A stretch of DNA of 64,000 bases. It comes from Fimbriimonadales bacterium (GTDB lineage: Bacteria; Armatimonadota; Fimbriimonadia; Fimbriimonadales; Fimbriimonadaceae). Within the stretch, counting starts at the first letter, position 1, and the number at the start of each line of letters is the position of its first letter. The stretch covers positions 62,001 through 126,000 of the forward strand of contig JAOACB010000002.1 of NCBI GenBank assembly GCA_026418055.1, in the 5' to 3' direction. A model generated the notes under the pieces. It ran no database searches. It saw only the letters and a program-made list of their open reading frames with translations, and had not been told where the DNA came from. Positions 61,612 through 64,000 of the stretch are shown piece by piece. The translations under genes were made by a program, and so were the position numbers.

Positions 61612-63927
61612 ATGGAAGCTGCTCGATTCCATCACCACTTCTCTTGCCTGGGGAGGGCTCTCGGGTCCCTGGCGATGGTTGCGGCGTGCACGCTCGCCTG
61701 GACTTCCCAGCGCTGCGTTCCCGGTCGTGTTCTCGTGCGATTCGACACCAGCCTGCAGCGCGGTCTCCTGGGGGTTCCGAACCTCCTTGGAGCGGTTCCC
61801 GTCGCTCGCTTGGGGCACGGCGAGGCCATGGTGCTTGCCGTCCCCCGCGGGGCGAACGAGGCGGCGTTCGCTCGACAGCTGTCCCGCACGCCAGGCGTGC
61901 TGCTGGCCGAGCCGGACTACCTGTTCGAGCTGCAGGCGACCCCCAACGACCCCGAGTTCCCCAGGCAGTGGCACCTGGCCAAGGTCGAAGCACCCGCCGC
62001 CTGGGACTACGGCAAGGGCAGCGCCACCGTCGTCCTCGCCGTCATCGACAGCGGAGTCGACCCCAACCACCCAGACCTCAAGACCAAGCTCCTCGACGGC
62101 TGGAACACCATGGCCAACAACGCCAACTGGGCCGACGACAACGGGCACGGAACCGCCGTCGCAGGAACAGCCGCGGCAGTCACCGACAACGCCCTCGGGG
62201 TCGCCGGTATGGCCTGGAACTGCCGCATCCTGCCCGTCAAGGCGACCGGCAGCGACGGAGTCGCGACCTCCAGCACCCTCTACAACGGCCTCGTCTGGGC
62301 CGCGGACAGGGGGGCCAAGGTCGCCAACCTCAGCTTCAAGGCGACCGCCAACTCCTTCGTCTCCATGGGCATGCAGTACTTCGCCTCCAAGGGAGGAGTC
62401 GTCACCGTCTCCGCAGGGAACGACGCCGCAAGGGCCACCACCCCCGACAACCCCTACTGCCTCACCGTCGCGGCCACCAACGCCTCCGACCAGAAGACCT
62501 CCTGGTCCGCCTTCGGAACCAACCTCGACCTCGCCGCCCCCGGAGACGGCGTCCTCACCACCAACCGCGGAGGAGGATACGGCTTCTGGGCCGGCACCTC
62601 CTTCTCCGCACCCCTGGTCGCAGGGGCCGCCGCGCTCGTCATGGCCGCCAACCCCAGCCTCACCCCGGCCCAGGTCGCGGCCATCCTCAAGGACAGCGCC
62701 GACGACATGGGAAACCCAGGCTGGGACGAAACCTTCGGTGCCGGAAGGCTCAACGCCAGAAAGGCCCTTTATGCCGCGCTGCTGGCTCTCGATGACCAGG
62801 AAGAGCCGACGGTTTCGATCAACTCTCCGGGATCGGGCCCGCTGAGTGGAACCGTGCAGATCCGCGTCGACGCCACGGACAACGTGTTCCTAGCTTCCAT
62901 CGAGCTGTTCGTCAACGGCACGCGGCTCGGATCCTCCAACGCCTCGCCGGCCACGTTCCCATGGGACACCTCCACGGCGCCGAACGGAAACGTGCTGCTC
63001 GTCGCCAAGGCGAAGGACCTGCACGGCAACGAGGGTTACGCGGAGTTGCCCGTCGTCGTGCGCAACGGGGACCGCACGCCTCCCACCGTGTCCTTCGAGA
63101 ACCCGACGAACGGCGCCAACCTGTGGGGGCGGATCAACGTGAGGATCAACGCCCAGGACAACGAGCAGCTGCGGTCGGTGAGGTTCTTCGTGAACAACAC
63201 GCTGATCCGAACCTTCACCACGGCACCCTTCGAGATGAGCTGGAGCTCCGCCTCTGTTCCGGACGGGCGGCACACTCTGCGAGCCGTGGCCGAGGACGCT
63301 GCCGGCAACCGCGCGGAGACCCAGGTCACCGTGAACGTGGTGAACTTTGTCGACAACACGCCTCCCACGGTCGGCTTCGTCTTCCCGCAGAACGGCCAGC
63401 GTCTCAACGGGAGCGTGTTGCTCAACATCAATGCTCAGGACGATCGCCAGGTGCGGCAGGTGCGCCTCTTCGTGAACAACACGCTGGTCCGAACCTTCAC
63501 GGCTCCGCCGTATGCGATGCACTGGAGCACCCGCTCGGTGCCGAACGGCACGTACACCCTCCGCGCAGAGGCCCTCGATGGCCTCGGGAACCGTGCCGAG
63601 GCTTCGGTCACCGTCCTAGTGGACAACGACTCCACGGACTACGCGGACAACGAGGCTCCGGTGGTGTCGTTCCTGAGCCCTGCAAACGGCCAAACCGTGT
63701 CCGGCATCCTGAACATCGAGATCGACGCGCGGGACAACGTGGGAGTGGAGAGCATCCAGTTCTTCGCCGACGGTGTGCTGATCCGCACATTCACCTCAGG
63801 ACCCTATCGCATGCAATGGAGCAGCAGGTCCGTGTGGGACGGTCCTCGGGTGCTTCGAGCCGTTGCCCGCGATAAGAAAGGCAACACCTCGACCGCCGAG
63901 ATCACGATCAACGTGCGGAACCTCTGA
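61612..63927 (+). CDS. Secreted subtilisin-like serine protease (S8) with four Ig-like domains
   Basis: This 771-residue protein has a signal-like helix (LGRALGSLAMVAACTLAW), a propeptide (VPGRVLVRF to GVLLAEPDYLFEL) and the S8 domain (about 125-385) with Asp in AVIDSGVDPNHPD, His in DDNGHGTAVAGTAA and Ser in GTSFSAPLVAGAAAL. Four Ig-like repeats form the tail. The ATG at 61612 fits the signal; a TTG at 61570 is possible. From about 61935 to 62760 the codons end almost only in C (Val GTC, Leu CTC), unlike the rest of the gene, pointing to a recombined or separately acquired protease domain. Confidence 0.9.
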   Translation: MEAARFHHHFSCLGRALGSLAMVAACTLAWTSQRCVPGRVLVRFDTSLQRGLLGVPNLLGAVPVARLGHGEAMVLAVPRGANEAAFARQLSRTPGVLLAEPDYLFELQATPNDPEFPRQWHLAKVEAPAAWDYGKGSATVVLAVIDSGVDPNHPDLKTKLLDGWNTMANNANWADDNGHGTAVAGTAAAVTDNALGVAGMAWNCRILPVKATGSDGVATSSTLYNGLVWAADRGAKVANLSFKATANSFVSMGMQYFASKGGVVTVSAGNDAARATTPDNPYCLTVAATNASDQKTSWSAFGTNLDLAAPGDGVLTTNRGGGYGFWAGTSFSAPLVAGAAALVMAANPSLTPAQVAAILKDSADDMGNPGWDETFGAGRLNARKALYAALLALDDQEEPTVSINSPGSGPLSGTVQIRVDATDNVFLASIELFVNGTRLGSSNASPATFPWDTSTAPNGNVLLVAKAKDLHGNEGYAELPVVVRNGDRTPPTVSFENPTNGANLWGRINVRINAQDNEQLRSVRFFVNNTLIRTFTTAPFEMSWSSASVPDGRHTLRAVAEDAAGNRAETQVTVNVVNFVDNTPPTVGFVFPQNGQRLNGSVLLNINAQDDRQVRQVRLFVNNTLVRTFTAPPYAMHWSTRSVPNGTYTLRAEALDGLGNRAEASVTVLVDNDSTDYADNEAPVVSFLSPANGQTVSGILNIEIDARDNVGVESIQFFADGVLIRTFTSGPYRMQWSSRSVWDGPRVLRAVARDKKGNTSTAEITINVRNL
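62796..63924 (+). repeat. Four tandem Ig-like domain repeats in the second subtilase
   Basis: Four units of about 90 residues share a TPPTVSFENPTNGANLWG-like opening, then INAQDNEQLRSVRFFVNNTL, a short Trp-containing strand (MSWSS, MHWST, MQWSS) and a closing EDAAGNRAE-like phrase. The second, third and fourth are most alike (RTFTTAPFEM, RTFTAPPYAM, RTFTSGPYRM), suggesting recent duplication. Such tails often bind surface glycans or act as spacers. Confidence 0.85.
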
Positions 63928-63956
63928 AGGGAGCCAGCACGCTTCCATGCCCGAGC

Positions 63957-63982
63957 GGGCGGGCCGCCACGGCGGCCCGCCC
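63957..63982 (+). terminator. GC-rich hairpin after the second subtilase
   Basis: GGGCGGGCCGCC and GGCGGCCCGCCC form a perfect 12-base inverted repeat 29 bases after the stop. There is no T-run. It matches the other GC-only hairpins found after genes in this window. Confidence 0.55.
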
Positions 63983-64000
63983 GTGCGCCGTTGGATTCAG

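Noticed and set aside
61305-62795. Long alternative plus-strand frame with Arg/Gln/Pro repeats in the second subtilase
   Set aside because: The repetitive look arises from uniform C-ending codons in the real frame, which has the S8 catalytic triad.

Overview
The window is dense, GC-rich bacterial chromosome with 52 protein genes and no rRNA, tRNA, CRISPR array, transposase or phage gene that I can recognise. The best guess for the host is an Armatimonadota bacterium of the Fimbriimonadia type. Reasons: four dispersed pseudopilin-like proteins of the 'DUF1559-like' style (three with an FTLxEL N-terminus, ending in a DGH/DGS block), a diderm envelope (a 1,170-residue beta-barrel protein ending in Phe), SepF, and glycan enzymes such as GH172 and sialate O-acetylesterase. 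The phylum is an inference from gene content.

Layout. 1-5.7 kb: end of pstB, a convergent arsenite methyltransferase, then a rightward run (degenerate polysaccharide deacetylase, acpS, GAF histidine kinase, LCP protein, pseudopilin-like protein). 5.7-13.7 kb (leftward): mutarotase-like protein, large outer-membrane protein with an internal repeat, rqcH, pepF. 13.8-17.2 kb (rightward): Lrp-type regulator, PfkB sugar kinase, mannitol-1-P-type dehydrogenase, pseudopilin. 17.2-21.8 kb: metY (leftward), pgk and fucI (rightward). 21.9-29.0 kb (leftward): smc, a large secreted protein, yggS, sepF. 29.1-35 kb: GH172 rightward; htpX plus P-type ATPase leftward; SIS-domain sugar isomerase leftward. 35-43.4 kb: GAF histidine kinase, hypothetical protein, tsaB, murB, fused 2-oxoacid dehydrogenase E1, redox protein, then leftward ubiX and an SDR epimerase. 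43.5-47.5 kb: gyrA, a zeta-toxin-like kinase with a small partner, pseudopilin. 47.5-51.7 kb: two GT9 glycosyltransferases leftward, murQ, pseudopilin and a small lipoprotein rightward. 51.8-64 kb: RNase E/G leftward, zinc-ribbon protein, thymidine kinase, sialate O-acetylesterase, two tandem trans-sulfuration PLP enzymes, and two secreted subtilisin-like proteases with Ig-like tails flanking a small hypothetical gene.

Expression logic. Genes within runs are commonly joined by four-base NTGA start/stop overlaps (ATGA, GTGA, TTGA, probably CTGA), implying translational coupling. Convergent neighbours often share or abut stop codons (three share the same CTAG). Many first genes have a TA-rich -10-like hexamer (TAnAAT or CATAAT) only 6-10 bases before the start codon, which predicts leaderless or very short-leader mRNAs. 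The sections most worth following up are this promoter/start arrangement, the roughly 35-residue repeat in the large barrel protein, the codon-usage mosaic in the second subtilase, and the zeta-kinase/small-protein pair behind gyrA.
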